Assembly (NCBI GenBank): GCA_945862215.1
Contig: CAMAXY010000022.1
Location: 1-40,045 of the forward strand
DNA from: Singulisphaera sp. GP187
Lineage (GTDB): Bacteria; Planctomycetota; Phycisphaerae; Phycisphaerales; SM1A02
Direction: 5' to 3'
DNA length: 40,045 nucleotides
Positions 25,607-33,991 of this stretch are shown here, piece after piece (the stretch's first letter is position 1; every line of letters starts with the position of its first letter). Both the position numbers and the translations under genes were made by a program. Under the pieces are notes generated by a model. It was not told the DNA's origin. It saw nothing but the letters and a program-made list of their open reading frames with translations, and ran no database searches.

Positions 25607-26553
25607 AATGGGATGGTAGCCCCATCAACTGAAAAGACTGCATCGACGAATCGATCCGCATCGAAGGGTTGAACATCCTCGGGAGACTCTCCAACTCCGA
25701 TCAATTTCACTGGAATTCCAAGCGCATCATGAATTGCGATGACAACACCGCCGCGGGCAGTGCCATCCATCTTCGCTAAAAAGATGCCCGAAATATCTAC
25801 GGCTTTCTGAAACGCCGCCGCTTGCACCAGAGCATTTTGTCCACTTGTTGCATCGAGTACGAGAAGAGTTTCATGTGGCGCATCAGGAATTCGACGACGA
25901 ATGACGTCGCGAATCTTGATCAGTTGGCGCATCAAATTTTCTTCGTTGTGAAGTCGCCCAGCAGTATCAACAAGCAGAACATCTATACCTCGTGTGACTG
26001 CTGCTTCAGCAGCATCGAAAGCAACCGCAGCAGGATCTCCTCCAGTTGCGCCGCGAATGATGTCAACGCCGAGTCTCTGAGCCCACACTCCCAATTGCGC
26101 GACAGCTCCCGCGCGATATGTGTCAGCAGCAGCGAGCAAAACCGTTCGTCCAGATGCGCGAATTGAATGTGCAATTTTCGCAACGCTGGTCGTCTTTCCA
26201 ACACCATTCACACCAACAACCAAGACCACTGCAGGCTTCGAAGTGGTCGCAGCGATTTCCAATGTCTTTCCCGCAGGCGGAGCAAGGCGTTCCTTCATTC
26301 GCTTCTTCAGATGTTCAAGCGCATCTTCTCCACGATCGATTCTGCCCGCGCGAAATTCCGTTCGTAACGAATCGACAATTTCGCGTGCGGCTCGAACTCC
26401 AACATCCGCTGAAATCAACTGGGACTGGACTTCGTCAATCAGCGCATCATCAAGTCGCCGACCATGCAAGACACTTCGAAGGCCAGCTCCGACGGCGGAT
26501 GCCGTGCGAAGAAGTCCCCGTCGAACAGCTTCGATCGCTGACTTGAAGAACAT
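25603..26553 (-). CDS. ftsY: SRP receptor FtsY
   Basis: The 316-residue SRP GTPase docks ribosome-nascent-chain-SRP complexes at the membrane. It has a helical N domain (residues about 20-95) and a GTPase domain with G1 GVNGVGKTT at 114-122, DTYRAGAVAQL, DTAGRLHNEENLM at about 196, and KMDGTARGG at 261-269 (usually TKLDGTAKGG). The final GESPEDVQPFDADRFVDAVF is a typical ending. There is no long acidic A domain, as in many non-proteobacterial FtsY proteins. A GGAG-type site (AAAGGAGT) lies about 10 bases before the ATG. It sits 17 bases after nusB and overlaps the pseudopilin by 4. Confidence 0.97.
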   Translation of the reverse strand: MFFKSAIEAVRRGLLRTASAVGAGLRSVLHGRRLDDALIDEVQSQLISADVGVRAAREIVDSLRTEFRAGRIDRGEDALEHLKKRMKERLAPPAGKTLEIAATTSKPAVVLVVGVNGVGKTTSVAKIAHSIRASGRTVLLAAADTYRAGAVAQLGVWAQRLGVDIIRGATGGDPAAVAFDAAEAAVTRGIDVLLVDTAGRLHNEENLMRQLIKIRDVIRRRIPDAPHETLLVLDATSGQNALVQAAAFQKAVDISGIFLAKMDGTARGGVVIAIHDALGIPVKLIGVGESPEDVQPFDADRFVDAVFSVDGATIPL

Positions 26554-26570
26554 GTCGAGCGGACTCCTTT

Positions 26571-27053
26571 TTATTCCTCGATCGCGATAACGGAAGGTTC
26601 AACCACCGCTTCCGCGACTGGATTGGCGATTCGATCCAAGACCCCATTGATAAACGCAGAACTTTTTTCGGTGCTGTATTCCTTGGCCAATTCGACCGCT
26701 TCATTGATTGCAATCGCTGGCGGAATCGAACCGTGCTTGATTTCCCAATAGCCCAAGCGCAAAATATTTCGATCAATATTGGGCTGTCGATGCGTCGGCC
26801 ATTCTGGTGCGAGATCGCGAATGACCTGATCCGCTTCCTCACGAGTCGACCATGCTTTTTCCGCAAGCGTCAACCCCAAGGCAACTGCAGGCAAAGTGAA
26901 ATCGCATTCACTCTCAATGGGATCAGCGCTGCGAGCTTCACGAGCGCGAGATTCAAACGACTCTCGCAACATTGGAAGATCGACCGTTCCGCTGAGATCA
27001 AACTGAAACATCGCTTGAAGAGCACAACATCTTTGTTCGTGTGCAACGGTCAT
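26571..27053 (-). CDS. nusB: Transcription antitermination factor NusB
   Basis: The 160-residue protein matches NusB: EQRCCALQAMFQFDLSG at the N terminus, NIDRNILRLGYWEIKHG, and the signature AINEAVELAKEYSTEKSSAFINGVLDRI. NusB works with NusE (S10) on boxA RNA in antitermination of rRNA operons. It overlaps ribH by 4 bases, a common ribH-nusB order in bacteria. The last 20 residues (AEAVVEPSVIAIEE) are a short extension. Confidence 0.96.
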   Translation of the reverse strand: MTVAHEQRCCALQAMFQFDLSGTVDLPMLRESFESRAREARSADPIESECDFTLPAVALGLTLAEKAWSTREEADQVIRDLAPEWPTHRQPNIDRNILRLGYWEIKHGSIPPAIAINEAVELAKEYSTEKSSAFINGVLDRIANPVAEAVVEPSVIAIEE

Positions 27054-27583
27054 CGGCCGGCTCCGATTGCCACAGGATTTCTTGCGTCAACGCTTCCCGT
27101 ACGAATTTCCTGAATCGTTCGTGTCGCAGCGATTACTGCGTGCATTGCTTCGATTCCTTTATTGCCTTTACTACCACCTGCACGCGCACGAGCTTGTTCG
27201 ATTGTGATACATGTCAAAACACCGAATGCAACAGGCTTTGCAGTGCGAATCGTCACATCAATCAAACCGTGTGCGACTGCATCGCAGATGTATCGATCGT
27301 GGCTAGTCTCTCCAGTCAGCACGCATCCAAGTGCAACAACAGCATCGATGTCCGATCGTTCTGCGAGTGCCAAGGCGATTGCAACTAATTCGTACGATCC
27401 AGGTGCATGAACATGAACGATGTTCTGCGAGTCACCACCCGCATTCATGAACGCATCAACTGCGCCTGTGGAAAGTCCCGTGCAGATTTCGTGGTGATAC
27501 TGACTTTCGACGATGGCGATACGCAGACCTCTTGCACTCATCGCATTGGCTGGATTCATCTGTTTGGTGTTTATGGATTGCAT
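27050..27583 (-). CDS. ribH: 6,7-dimethyl-8-ribityllumazine synthase
   Basis: The 177-residue enzyme condenses 5-amino-6-ribitylaminouracil with dihydroxybutanone phosphate, the penultimate step of riboflavin synthesis. Conserved blocks are IAIVESQYHHEI, APGSYELVAIALALAE, DAVVALGCVLTGETSHDRYI with the catalytic His, PVAFGVLTCITIEQARARA and GNKGIEAMHAV. Met codons also occur at residues 9 and 15, so the true start may be slightly later. It overlaps nusB by 4 bases and begins 27 bases from the divergent UbiA-like gene. TACCAT and TACGAT hexamers lie within 11 bases upstream. Confidence 0.96.
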   Translation of the reverse strand: MQSINTKQMNPANAMSARGLRIAIVESQYHHEICTGLSTGAVDAFMNAGGDSQNIVHVHAPGSYELVAIALALAERSDIDAVVALGCVLTGETSHDRYICDAVAHGLIDVTIRTAKPVAFGVLTCITIEQARARAGGSKGNKGIEAMHAVIAATRTIQEIRTGSVDARNPVAIGAGR

Positions 27584-27610
27584 GTCGGATCGTAATGGTA
27601 GCCTCCACCC

Positions 27611-28585
27611 GTGCTTGGCGTATCAAAGAAAGTCGTTTCAGCAGTCGAATTGACCCGACTTTCCATGGCATTCGGAGCGATCACCGATTTATGGCTGATT
27701 GTCATTTTGTCCCGAAGCAACGATCAATATCACTACATGCCGGTTGCGACGATGCCGCTTGCGCAAGCACTCATCTGTGCAGCAGTGACCGCGGTTGGGC
27801 TTTTTTCATTTGCTGCGGCACTCAATGATCTTCTCGATGCAAAACATGACCGTATTTTCAGCCCTCATCGTCCCATCGCATCAGGCGAGATCGGTGCAGT
27901 TCAAGCCTTCTCCGTTGCGATTGCGTCACTTCTCTTAGCGCTCGTTGGTGTTCTGTCATTCGGATTTGGCGCTCTCTTGATTGCGCTCCTCATCGCTGGC
28001 GGAACACTCTTCTATAACGGAACTGCGAAATACATCCCTGGTGTTGGGCTGTTGACCATCGGACTGCTTCACGCTGGTCACATGTTGATCCCAAATGATC
28101 AATTCACATTCACATTGCCCGCATGGTTAGCGATGACGCATGCCACTGCAGTTGCAACCATCATGCACTTTGTACTTTCGAAGCGTCCCGGACTTTCACG
28201 CAGGGCTCTCTGGATGTTGATGATTGGCTGGATCATCTGCAGCGTCTGCATTCTTGGCTTCGGCATATTGAAATCAAGCGGTTCATTTTGGCCAGAGTCG
28301 ACACCGTGGTATGGCCCGATCTTTCCTGCTGTTGCGATCATTGCATTCATCCCAGTCGTCATTCGCAAAATCAAACGCGCTCAATCTCCTGCGATCGCAG
28401 CGGAAAAAGTTGCGCGGTATGGCGCACTTTGGCAATCGATCTTTGCCGCGTCATGGCTCTTTTCTTGGGGAGAATTCTTATGGGGACTCGTCGCACTCGC
28501 CCTCGCTGGAATTGGGTTTGGAGCGATGACCCTCTTGAAAGAACTCGGCGGTTCGACTGACCAACCGATCGCATATCGGGGATGA
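27611..28585 (+). CDS. UbiA-like membrane prenyltransferase-family protein
   Basis: The 324-residue protein has about eight hydrophobic segments. It begins with GTG at 27611; an in-frame TAG at 27599 excludes longer forms. The first Asp-rich motif is present at residues 72-80, NDLLDAKHD, followed by RPIASGEIGAVQAF, as in UbiA-family prenyltransferases. The second Asp-rich motif expected in the later loop was not found. The segment MLIPNDQFTFTLPAWLAMTHATAVATIMHF occupies the middle of the protein. Either it is a divergent member or the second motif has shifted. The substrate is unknown. The gene is followed by lptD 37 bases later on the same strand. Confidence 0.7.
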   Translation: MLGVSKKVVSAVELTRLSMAFGAITDLWLIVILSRSNDQYHYMPVATMPLAQALICAAVTAVGLFSFAAALNDLLDAKHDRIFSPHRPIASGEIGAVQAFSVAIASLLLALVGVLSFGFGALLIALLIAGGTLFYNGTAKYIPGVGLLTIGLLHAGHMLIPNDQFTFTLPAWLAMTHATAVATIMHFVLSKRPGLSRRALWMLMIGWIICSVCILGFGILKSSGSFWPESTPWYGPIFPAVAIIAFIPVVIRKIKRAQSPAIAAEKVARYGALWQSIFAASWLFSWGEFLWGLVALALAGIGFGAMTLLKELGGSTDQPIAYRG

Positions 28586-28607
28586 AGACGGGTCAAGCGA
28601 CTCTTCG

Positions 28608-28613
28608 TACCAT
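28608..28613 (+). promoter_or_regulatory. Candidate -10 element (TACCAT) for lptD
   Basis: TACCAT lies 9 bases before the lptD ATG at 28623, in the 37-base gap after the UbiA-like gene. Confidence 0.35.
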
Positions 28614-28622
28614 CCTGCGCAG

Positions 28623-31600
28623 ATGTCTTCTGCGCACCGGAGAGAACTTCGCCACACTCGAATAACAAACGCAAGCGCTGCGAGCCTTCATCGAATAATC
28701 ATCTGCATCCTTGCGATCTCGACCCTTTCGCTGCAGACTCGCGCACAAGAACTTCGAGATGTACCGATCACCGGCCAGTCATTGGGCGGATTTGTTCTGC
28801 CGACAGAACCTGTTGCAAGCGACATCATCATCGAGAGTGTTCGCGGATGGGCTTGGGATGTTGACGATACGAAGCGGCTTCAAATTGAAGGCGATGTTCG
28901 AGTAAAGTTCGGTGGTTATTACTTCTCGAGCACAAACGCAGTCATCTGGATCAATCGCATCCCAAGCGGCGATGGATTGATCAACCAGATCGTCGTCTAT
29001 TTCCCTGAAGCAGAAGAGCCAACGCGTCGCGCAGGAGTTGGAGCAAGCGGAAGCGATCTCTTAGTGACTGGCAGCACACGCGGTGACATCAATCTGACGA
29101 TCACATTGCTTGAAGATAAAGCGCCTCCGAGTAATCCAACTTTGCTTCAAGGCACGACACGCGTGAAGGCGTATTTGGAATCGGTTGCACGCGGCGCGCT
29201 TCTGCGATCACGACCGCAACTCGATGCGCCACTCGCACCAGTTAATCCACCTCTTGTGGTCGGCGCACCAGTTCTTCTGCCATCGCAAGAACCTGCGCTC
29301 GTACCATCAACGGTTCGGGTGGAAGTCGATGAGAATCAGATTTTCTCCCCACGAGGAACCATCTCGTTTTCCGCGGGAAACACCACCATTGAAACCAAAG
29401 ACGATTGTGTGATGCTCTCCAATTCGGTTCGGGTGGATTATGCAAGTCCACCAGGAATTGGGCCAGTCAGAGAACTTCAACTCTCAGCAGATCACGCGGT
29501 GATTTTTCTTGCGCCAAAGAACGGTGCGAGCGCATCGAACAACACAGGGATGCTCGATGCGAAGGATGTCGTTGGGATTTATCTCGAAGGTGATGTAGTT
29601 GCGACGGACTATCAATACACATTGCGCGGCAAGCGCGTGTATTACGACCTTGCTCTCAATCAAGCGATTGTGATGGACGCCGTCATGCGCACGAGCATGC
29701 GCGAAGGACTATTGGCTTATGCCCGAGCAGAAGAGATGCGACAGCTCGCCGCCGATGAGTTCACTGCTCAAAGTGCGCGTGTTTCGACCAGTGAATTCTT
29801 CACACCACATTTGTCGGTTGGAGTTCAACGGTTGACGATCACGCAGCAACCCGCTTCTGCGGGAGGCGGTTCGTACATGACGGGCTCTGATGCAACATTG
29901 CGTGCAAATGGAACGCCATTTCTCTACTGGCCATACATCGCAGGATCGCCGAATCAGATTCCGTTGAAGTACTTGAATGTTGGGTTTCAGGAATATCAAG
30001 GAACGATCATCAAGTCGGAATGGGATCTCTTCGATCTGATTGGCGTTGAGAAGCCAGATGCGCTGGGCGAAGTAAATTTGGTTCAGGAGACTCTGACCAA
30101 AAACGCAATCGGCTTGGGAGTGAATGCGCAGGCAAATATTCTCGGCGGAACAGGCAATTTCAAGACGATGGGCTATTACGACTTTCTCAACGAGGAGCAA
30201 ACAGCTTCTGGTGGAATTATCACCAGCACCGAAGAATATCGGGGTGAATTTCTTGCGGATTGGAAGCGCGACCTTGCAAGCGATGTGACACTCGATGCAC
30301 AACTGTCCGTCTTCAGCGATCAGACCTATGCCTCGGTCTTCAAATGGAACGACTATCTGAATCGGCGAGAATACGAATCAAGCGGATATCTGAATTGGCA
30401 AAGCGGAAATAATTCGCTTTCTCTTCTTCTCAAATACAACCCCAATGAATTTCTCAGCAACGCATACATGATCGCATCGCGCCCATATTCCGTGGATAAG
30501 TTTCCAGAATTGGCATATCAGCGTTATGGAGAATCTTTGTTTGGCGATCGCCTGACTTGGACGCAGAATTATTCTGCAAACATGATGCGCTTGCAAGTGC
30601 AGTCTGGAACACCCTCAGAATTAGGCATCAACACGCTTGCGTTTTCGCAGAACCAAGCATTCGGTGCCAATCAGAATATTCGAGATACGTACGACGCAGC
30701 CGGATACGACGATCTCATGCGTGCGCGTTTGTACTCGCGCCAAGAAATTGCGATGCCTCTTGCAGTTGGCCCAGTAAAAATTGTTCCATTTGCGCACGGG
30801 CAAGTTGCTGCATATGTCCTGAATGATTTTCAAGACTATTCAGAAGAGAGCGAAGACATTCGCACGCTGCTGGGAGCAGGAAGTCGATTTTCGACGGAGT
30901 TCACATCGAAATACAACTCTGTGCGCAGTTCTTTCTTGGATCTCAATCGACTGCATCATGTGATCCAACCGACTGCGATGCTTTGGTATGGATGGAATTC
31001 CAACAGTGTGCTTGACACTCCGGTCTATGACCAAGATGTCGAGGCGGTCTCAGGTGCAGCCGTCGCACAAATTGGTGTCACAAATAAATTGCAGACGATG
31101 CGCGGAGGACCTGGAAATTGGCGCTCGGTGGATTGGGCTGTACTCACCATGGGAGCGGTGGTCGACAATCAAAACGATTCACTACAACCAACTGAAACTG
31201 CAACAGATCCATTTGGATTGAAATATGCCCAGTCGCCGATGCCAAGTTTTTATTCATGGCGACCTGAATATTCTCAGTGGGGCGATCACCTGTATGCAAG
31301 CAGTAAGTTGCAAGTGAGTGATGCGCTCGCGCTGTATGGCCAAGGGGTCTATCTCTTGCAGGACCGCGGCAATTCGGTCAATAGTTTTGGGCTGAATGAT
31401 TTAGGACGTGGCACGATCGGCGGCAGCATTCAGCAATCCCCCGATGTGCGCTTCTATTTGGAATATCGATATGTAAATACGTTCGATCCAACGGGTCTTT
31501 ATCCTGCGGATGAATTTGTTCAAGGTGGCGTGTCGTATCAAATCTCGAAGAAATATTCTTTCACGCTCAGTCCACAATACGACTTGGTTGAGTCCAACTT

Positions 31601-31787
31601 TCGCTCGGCTTCGGTCAATCTCACGCGGACTTTTCCAGATTTTTATCTCTCGATCGGCGCCGCATATAACCAGATCGTTGATCAAACAACTTTTTCTATG
31701 TCGATTCAAATTCCAGGAGCGGGCGGCGCAGGAACATCAACGGGTCCTGGTGGTTTGGGCAGTGGTATTGGTGGACTCGGGCAATAA
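28623..31787 (+). CDS. lptD: LptD-like LPS-assembly outer-membrane protein
   Basis: The 1054-residue protein has a signal-peptide-like segment at about 24-42 (IIICILAISTLSLQTRAQ), then OstA-type beta-jellyroll repeats. DVRVKFGGYYFSSTNAVIWI and LEGDVVATDYQYTLRGKRVYYD are typical LptA/LptD strands. A middle block, NGTPFLYWPYIAG with LKYLNVGFQEYQG, matches the LptD core. The C-terminal half is a beta-barrel with alternating aromatic strands, ending with FYLSIGAAYNQIVDQTTFSMSIQIPGA and a Gly-rich tail (GGLGSGIGGLGQ). LptD inserts lipopolysaccharide into the outer membrane, so this supports an LPS-type envelope. The Gly-rich end is unusual for a barrel protein. Confidence 0.85.
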   Translation: MSSAHRRELRHTRITNASAASLHRIIICILAISTLSLQTRAQELRDVPITGQSLGGFVLPTEPVASDIIIESVRGWAWDVDDTKRLQIEGDVRVKFGGYYFSSTNAVIWINRIPSGDGLINQIVVYFPEAEEPTRRAGVGASGSDLLVTGSTRGDINLTITLLEDKAPPSNPTLLQGTTRVKAYLESVARGALLRSRPQLDAPLAPVNPPLVVGAPVLLPSQEPALVPSTVRVEVDENQIFSPRGTISFSAGNTTIETKDDCVMLSNSVRVDYASPPGIGPVRELQLSADHAVIFLAPKNGASASNNTGMLDAKDVVGIYLEGDVVATDYQYTLRGKRVYYDLALNQAIVMDAVMRTSMREGLLAYARAEEMRQLAADEFTAQSARVSTSEFFTPHLSVGVQRLTITQQPASAGGGSYMTGSDATLRANGTPFLYWPYIAGSPNQIPLKYLNVGFQEYQGTIIKSEWDLFDLIGVEKPDALGEVNLVQETLTKNAIGLGVNAQANILGGTGNFKTMGYYDFLNEEQTASGGIITSTEEYRGEFLADWKRDLASDVTLDAQLSVFSDQTYASVFKWNDYLNRREYESSGYLNWQSGNNSLSLLLKYNPNEFLSNAYMIASRPYSVDKFPELAYQRYGESLFGDRLTWTQNYSANMMRLQVQSGTPSELGINTLAFSQNQAFGANQNIRDTYDAAGYDDLMRARLYSRQEIAMPLAVGPVKIVPFAHGQVAAYVLNDFQDYSEESEDIRTLLGAGSRFSTEFTSKYNSVRSSFLDLNRLHHVIQPTAMLWYGWNSNSVLDTPVYDQDVEAVSGAAVAQIGVTNKLQTMRGGPGNWRSVDWAVLTMGAVVDNQNDSLQPTETATDPFGLKYAQSPMPSFYSWRPEYSQWGDHLYASSKLQVSDALALYGQGVYLLQDRGNSVNSFGLNDLGRGTIGGSIQQSPDVRFYLEYRYVNTFDPTGLYPADEFVQGGVSYQISKKYSFTLSPQYDLVESNFRSASVNLTRTFPDFYLSIGAAYNQIVDQTTFSMSIQIPGAGGAGTSTGPGGLGSGIGGLGQ

Positions 31788-31832
31788 AACTGGGCGGTTT
31801 GATTTTTTGGTGATGCTCACGATTGTTTTTTC

Positions 31833-31902
31833 GATCCGTCGCGCTCCAGCTTGCGTGCCCAGCCGTTGAAAAATTCTGCTGGGCGAATTCCGCAGGCGGC
31901 CG
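31833..31902. repeat. 70-bp direct repeat, copy 1
   Basis: The copy starts GATCCGTCGCGCTCCAGC and ends CAGGCGGCCG. It matches copy 2 at 32097-32166 with two mismatches, at repeat positions 27 (C/A) and 55 (A/G). Both copies are preceded by a T-rich tract. On the minus strand it encodes AACGIRPAEFFNGWARKLERD in the open frame ending at 31817. Confidence 0.92.
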
Positions 31903-31927
31903 CGTGAATTTCGCACGCTCTACGGCT

Positions 31928-31974
31928 TGAAATGGGCAACCAGTGTCGAAAAACGACACCGGTTGCCCATTTCA
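31928..31974 (-). repeat. 21-bp-stem hairpin with five-base loop
   Basis: Arms 31928-31948 and 31954-31974 are reverse complements over 21 bases with one mismatch, and the loop is AAAAA on the plus strand. On a minus-strand transcript the mismatch becomes a G-U pair and the loop is UUUUU, so a minus-strand RNA would fold better. No T-tract follows either arm, so it is not a standard intrinsic terminator. It may be a structured RNA, a transposon end or a miniature element. Confidence 0.85.
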
Positions 31975-32096
31975 GAGACTCAACGATGCAGTTTTGTCCG
32001 AAGCCGCAAGATCTACGGAAGTCCACGCGTGTGTGCCGAGTTGTCATCGGATGGCGCCCACTTTGGCGAATCAAATTCTCGCTCAAACGTTTTTCA

Positions 32097-32166
32097 GATC
32101 CGTCGCGCTCCAGCTTGCGTGCACAGCCGTTGAAAAATTCTGCTGGGCGAGTTCCGCAGGCGGCCG
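32097..32166. repeat. 70-bp direct repeat, copy 2
   Basis: This copy is 264 bp (88 codons) from copy 1, in the same orientation, and so stays in the same reading frame. On the minus strand it encodes AACGTRPAEFFNGCARKLERD, differing from copy 1 by Ile/Thr and Trp/Cys. Confidence 0.92.
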
Positions 32167-32298
32167 ACGGCTCTTGCGAGAAAAATCACAAATCGGATCG
32201 TGTCGGTCGCCGAGGACTGTCTGAGCCCGGCGGGATCTTTTCACGGCTGCTCACTGATGCAATTCCGTGGCTGTATCCGTTGCTGCTCCGCCGCGCAT

Positions 32299-33354
32299 TC
32301 ATCCACCAAACAGCGGCGGAGGCCCATCATCCTTCTCATCAATCTGCTCGCCTCGAAACGCAGCGCCGATGTGCTCAGCACCCGCACGCGTGATGCGTCT
32401 GCCTTGGCGCGTGCGCGCAACGAATCCTGATTGCAACAAGAAAGGTTCAACAACATCTTCGAGCGTGCCACCATCTTCACCAATCGTTGCAGCAAGCGCT
32501 TCAACACCAACTGGACCACCTTCATAGACCGTCGCAAGCGTTCGCAAATAACTTCGATCAAGTGCATCGAGCCCCAACGAATCAACAGATTCCAATTGCA
32601 ACGCCGCTTCAACAGTCGCTTCAACAACCTTGCCATCGCCGCGCACAATTGCAAAGTCATGCACGCGTCGCAAGAGTCGCAATGCAACACGCGGCGTCCC
32701 TCGACTGCGAGAAGCAATCATGTTCAGCGCCCCCTGCCCAACTCGGCCAACATCCATAATGCCGCACGCACGAGACAAAATCGCCAACAAATCAGACTGT
32801 GGATAGAAACCCAGATGATGCGTAATTCCAAATCGAGTCCGCAGCGCCTGCGTCAACAATCCCGGCCGCGTGGTTGCGCCAATCAAAGTGAAAGCCTTCA
32901 GATTGATGGTGACTACTTTCGCGTGCATGCCAGAATCAACAGTGAAATCGATTCTATAATCCTCCATCGCTGGATAGATGTATTCCTCAACCGCAGCAGG
33001 CAGTCGATGAATCTCGTCGATGAAAAGGACGTCGCGATCCTGCATGCGTGTCAGCGTTCCAACAAGATCGCCAGCTTTGGTCAGCGCTGGACCGCTGGTC
33101 ACAGATGCATGCGAACCAAGTTCGGCGGCAATCACAAATGCAAGCGTGGTCTTGCCAAGTCCCGGAGGTCCATGCAGCAGCACATGCTCCATAGGTTTAT
33201 TGCGCTGGCGAGCAGCGCGCAGTGCAATATCAAGTCGCTCCTTCAGAGCACTCTGACCAACATATTCATCAAGCGTACGTGGACGAATCGATGGCGAGAC
33301 AATCTCCTCGTCGGAGGTTTGTTCTGTCGCAGATACGATTCGTTCTTTGGCCAT
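32299..33354 (-). CDS. ruvB: Holliday junction branch migration ATPase RuvB
   Basis: The 351-residue AAA+ motor has Walker A GPPGLGKTT at 62-70, Walker B FIDEIHRLP with DEIH at 113-116, and sensor 1 LIGATTRPGLLTQALRTRFG. The C-terminal winged-helix block is YLRTLATVYEGGPVGVEALAATIGED. RuvB drives branch migration with RuvA during recombinational repair. RuvA and RuvC are not in this window. It follows the lemA-like gene on the minus strand 39 bases away. Length is normal. Confidence 0.97.
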   Translation of the reverse strand: MAKERIVSATEQTSDEEIVSPSIRPRTLDEYVGQSALKERLDIALRAARQRNKPMEHVLLHGPPGLGKTTLAFVIAAELGSHASVTSGPALTKAGDLVGTLTRMQDRDVLFIDEIHRLPAAVEEYIYPAMEDYRIDFTVDSGMHAKVVTINLKAFTLIGATTRPGLLTQALRTRFGITHHLGFYPQSDLLAILSRACGIMDVGRVGQGALNMIASRSRGTPRVALRLLRRVHDFAIVRGDGKVVEATVEAALQLESVDSLGLDALDRSYLRTLATVYEGGPVGVEALAATIGEDGGTLEDVVEPFLLQSGFVARTRQGRRITRAGAEHIGAAFRGEQIDEKDDGPPPLFGG

Positions 33355-33393
33355 CCGTGCCTTTGCTTGCTTCTTGCGAACTTCGTCAAGTAC

Positions 33394-33972
33394 TCAGAAC
33401 TTGACCACGGGAACAGAGCGATCTGCTTCATCGGCTTTGAAGAAATCAAATGCTTTGAAACTGAAAATGCCACCGATAATGTTTGTGGGAAACTGTGCAA
33501 GCGTCGCATTAAATCCTTGCGCCGACCCGTTGTAATTGCCACGCGATTGCGAAATGCCATTCTCAAGACCAGACAATTCTCCCTGTAATTGAAGGAAGTT
33601 TTGATTTGCTTTGAGATCAGGATATGCCTCAGCAATCGCCATCAATCGTCCGAGTGCTCCTGAAAGCTGACCTTCCGCAGCAGATTTTTCGTTGACTGTT
33701 CCAGCTTGCATAGCCGATGCACGCGCTTTGATAACAGCTTCGAGCGTCCCCTTCTCGTGCGATGCATATCCCTGCACCGTGCTGACAAGATTTGGAACAA
33801 GATCATGACGACGCTTCAATTGCACATCAATTCCGCTGAGCGCACTCTCAGTTGAAACCCGCAGTCGCTGCAATCCGTTATAGACACCTATGACATAAAA
33901 CGCCAAGATGATTGCGATCACAACAACGATGATCACAACAAGTCCGACTCCAGCAAAGATTGCTCCACCCAT
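33394..33972 (-). CDS. LemA family protein
   Basis: The 192-residue protein has one N-terminal membrane helix (residues about 8-28) and a long helical domain with the LemA core: YNGLQRLRVSTESALSGIDVQLKRRHDLVPNL, VQGYASHEKGTLEAVIKARA, and LGRLMAIAEAYPDLKANQNFLQLQGELSGLEN. The C-terminal FNATLAQFPTNIIGGIFSFKAFDFF is also typical. The family function is not established. A clear AAGGAG site (33980-33985) precedes the ATG by 7 bases. It follows the HAD gene by 19 bases and precedes ruvB. Confidence 0.96.
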   Translation of the reverse strand: MGGAIFAGVGLVVIIVVVIAIILAFYVIGVYNGLQRLRVSTESALSGIDVQLKRRHDLVPNLVSTVQGYASHEKGTLEAVIKARASAMQAGTVNEKSAAEGQLSGALGRLMAIAEAYPDLKANQNFLQLQGELSGLENGISQSRGNYNGSAQGFNATLAQFPTNIIGGIFSFKAFDFFKADEADRSVPVVKF

Positions 33973-33979
33973 TCTTAAA

Positions 33980-33985
33980 CTCCTT
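33980..33985 (-). promoter_or_regulatory. Ribosome binding site (AAGGAG) for lemA-like gene
   Basis: AAGGAG lies 7 bases before the ATG at 33972. Confidence 0.7.
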
Positions 33986-33991
33986 CGGCGC

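Larger units (their letters stand above)
31788..32298. other. Gene-poor convergent gap with direct repeats and hairpin
   Basis: This 511-base stretch lies between the stops of lptD and ruvB. It contains two 70-bp direct repeats, a strong hairpin, and a minus-strand frame open from 32185 to 31817. The DNA looks richer in G and C than most of the window, for example around 32140-32180 and 32210-32240. No protein family or known RNA was recognised. A T-rich stretch follows the lptD stop, but no clear terminator hairpin accompanies it. Confidence 0.8.

Noticed and set aside
31510-31869. Plus-strand frames ending RRAPACV(P/H)SR, here and at 31927-32133
   Set aside because: The shared ending is produced by the 70-bp direct repeat; the first also overlaps lptD.
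31928-31974. Hairpin as a rho-independent terminator
   Set aside because: No T-tract follows either arm, and the stem is too long for the typical form.
32431-33588. Long open frame opposite ruvB and lemA
   Set aside because: It is antisense to two well-supported genes, rich in Arg and Asn, and has no family features.
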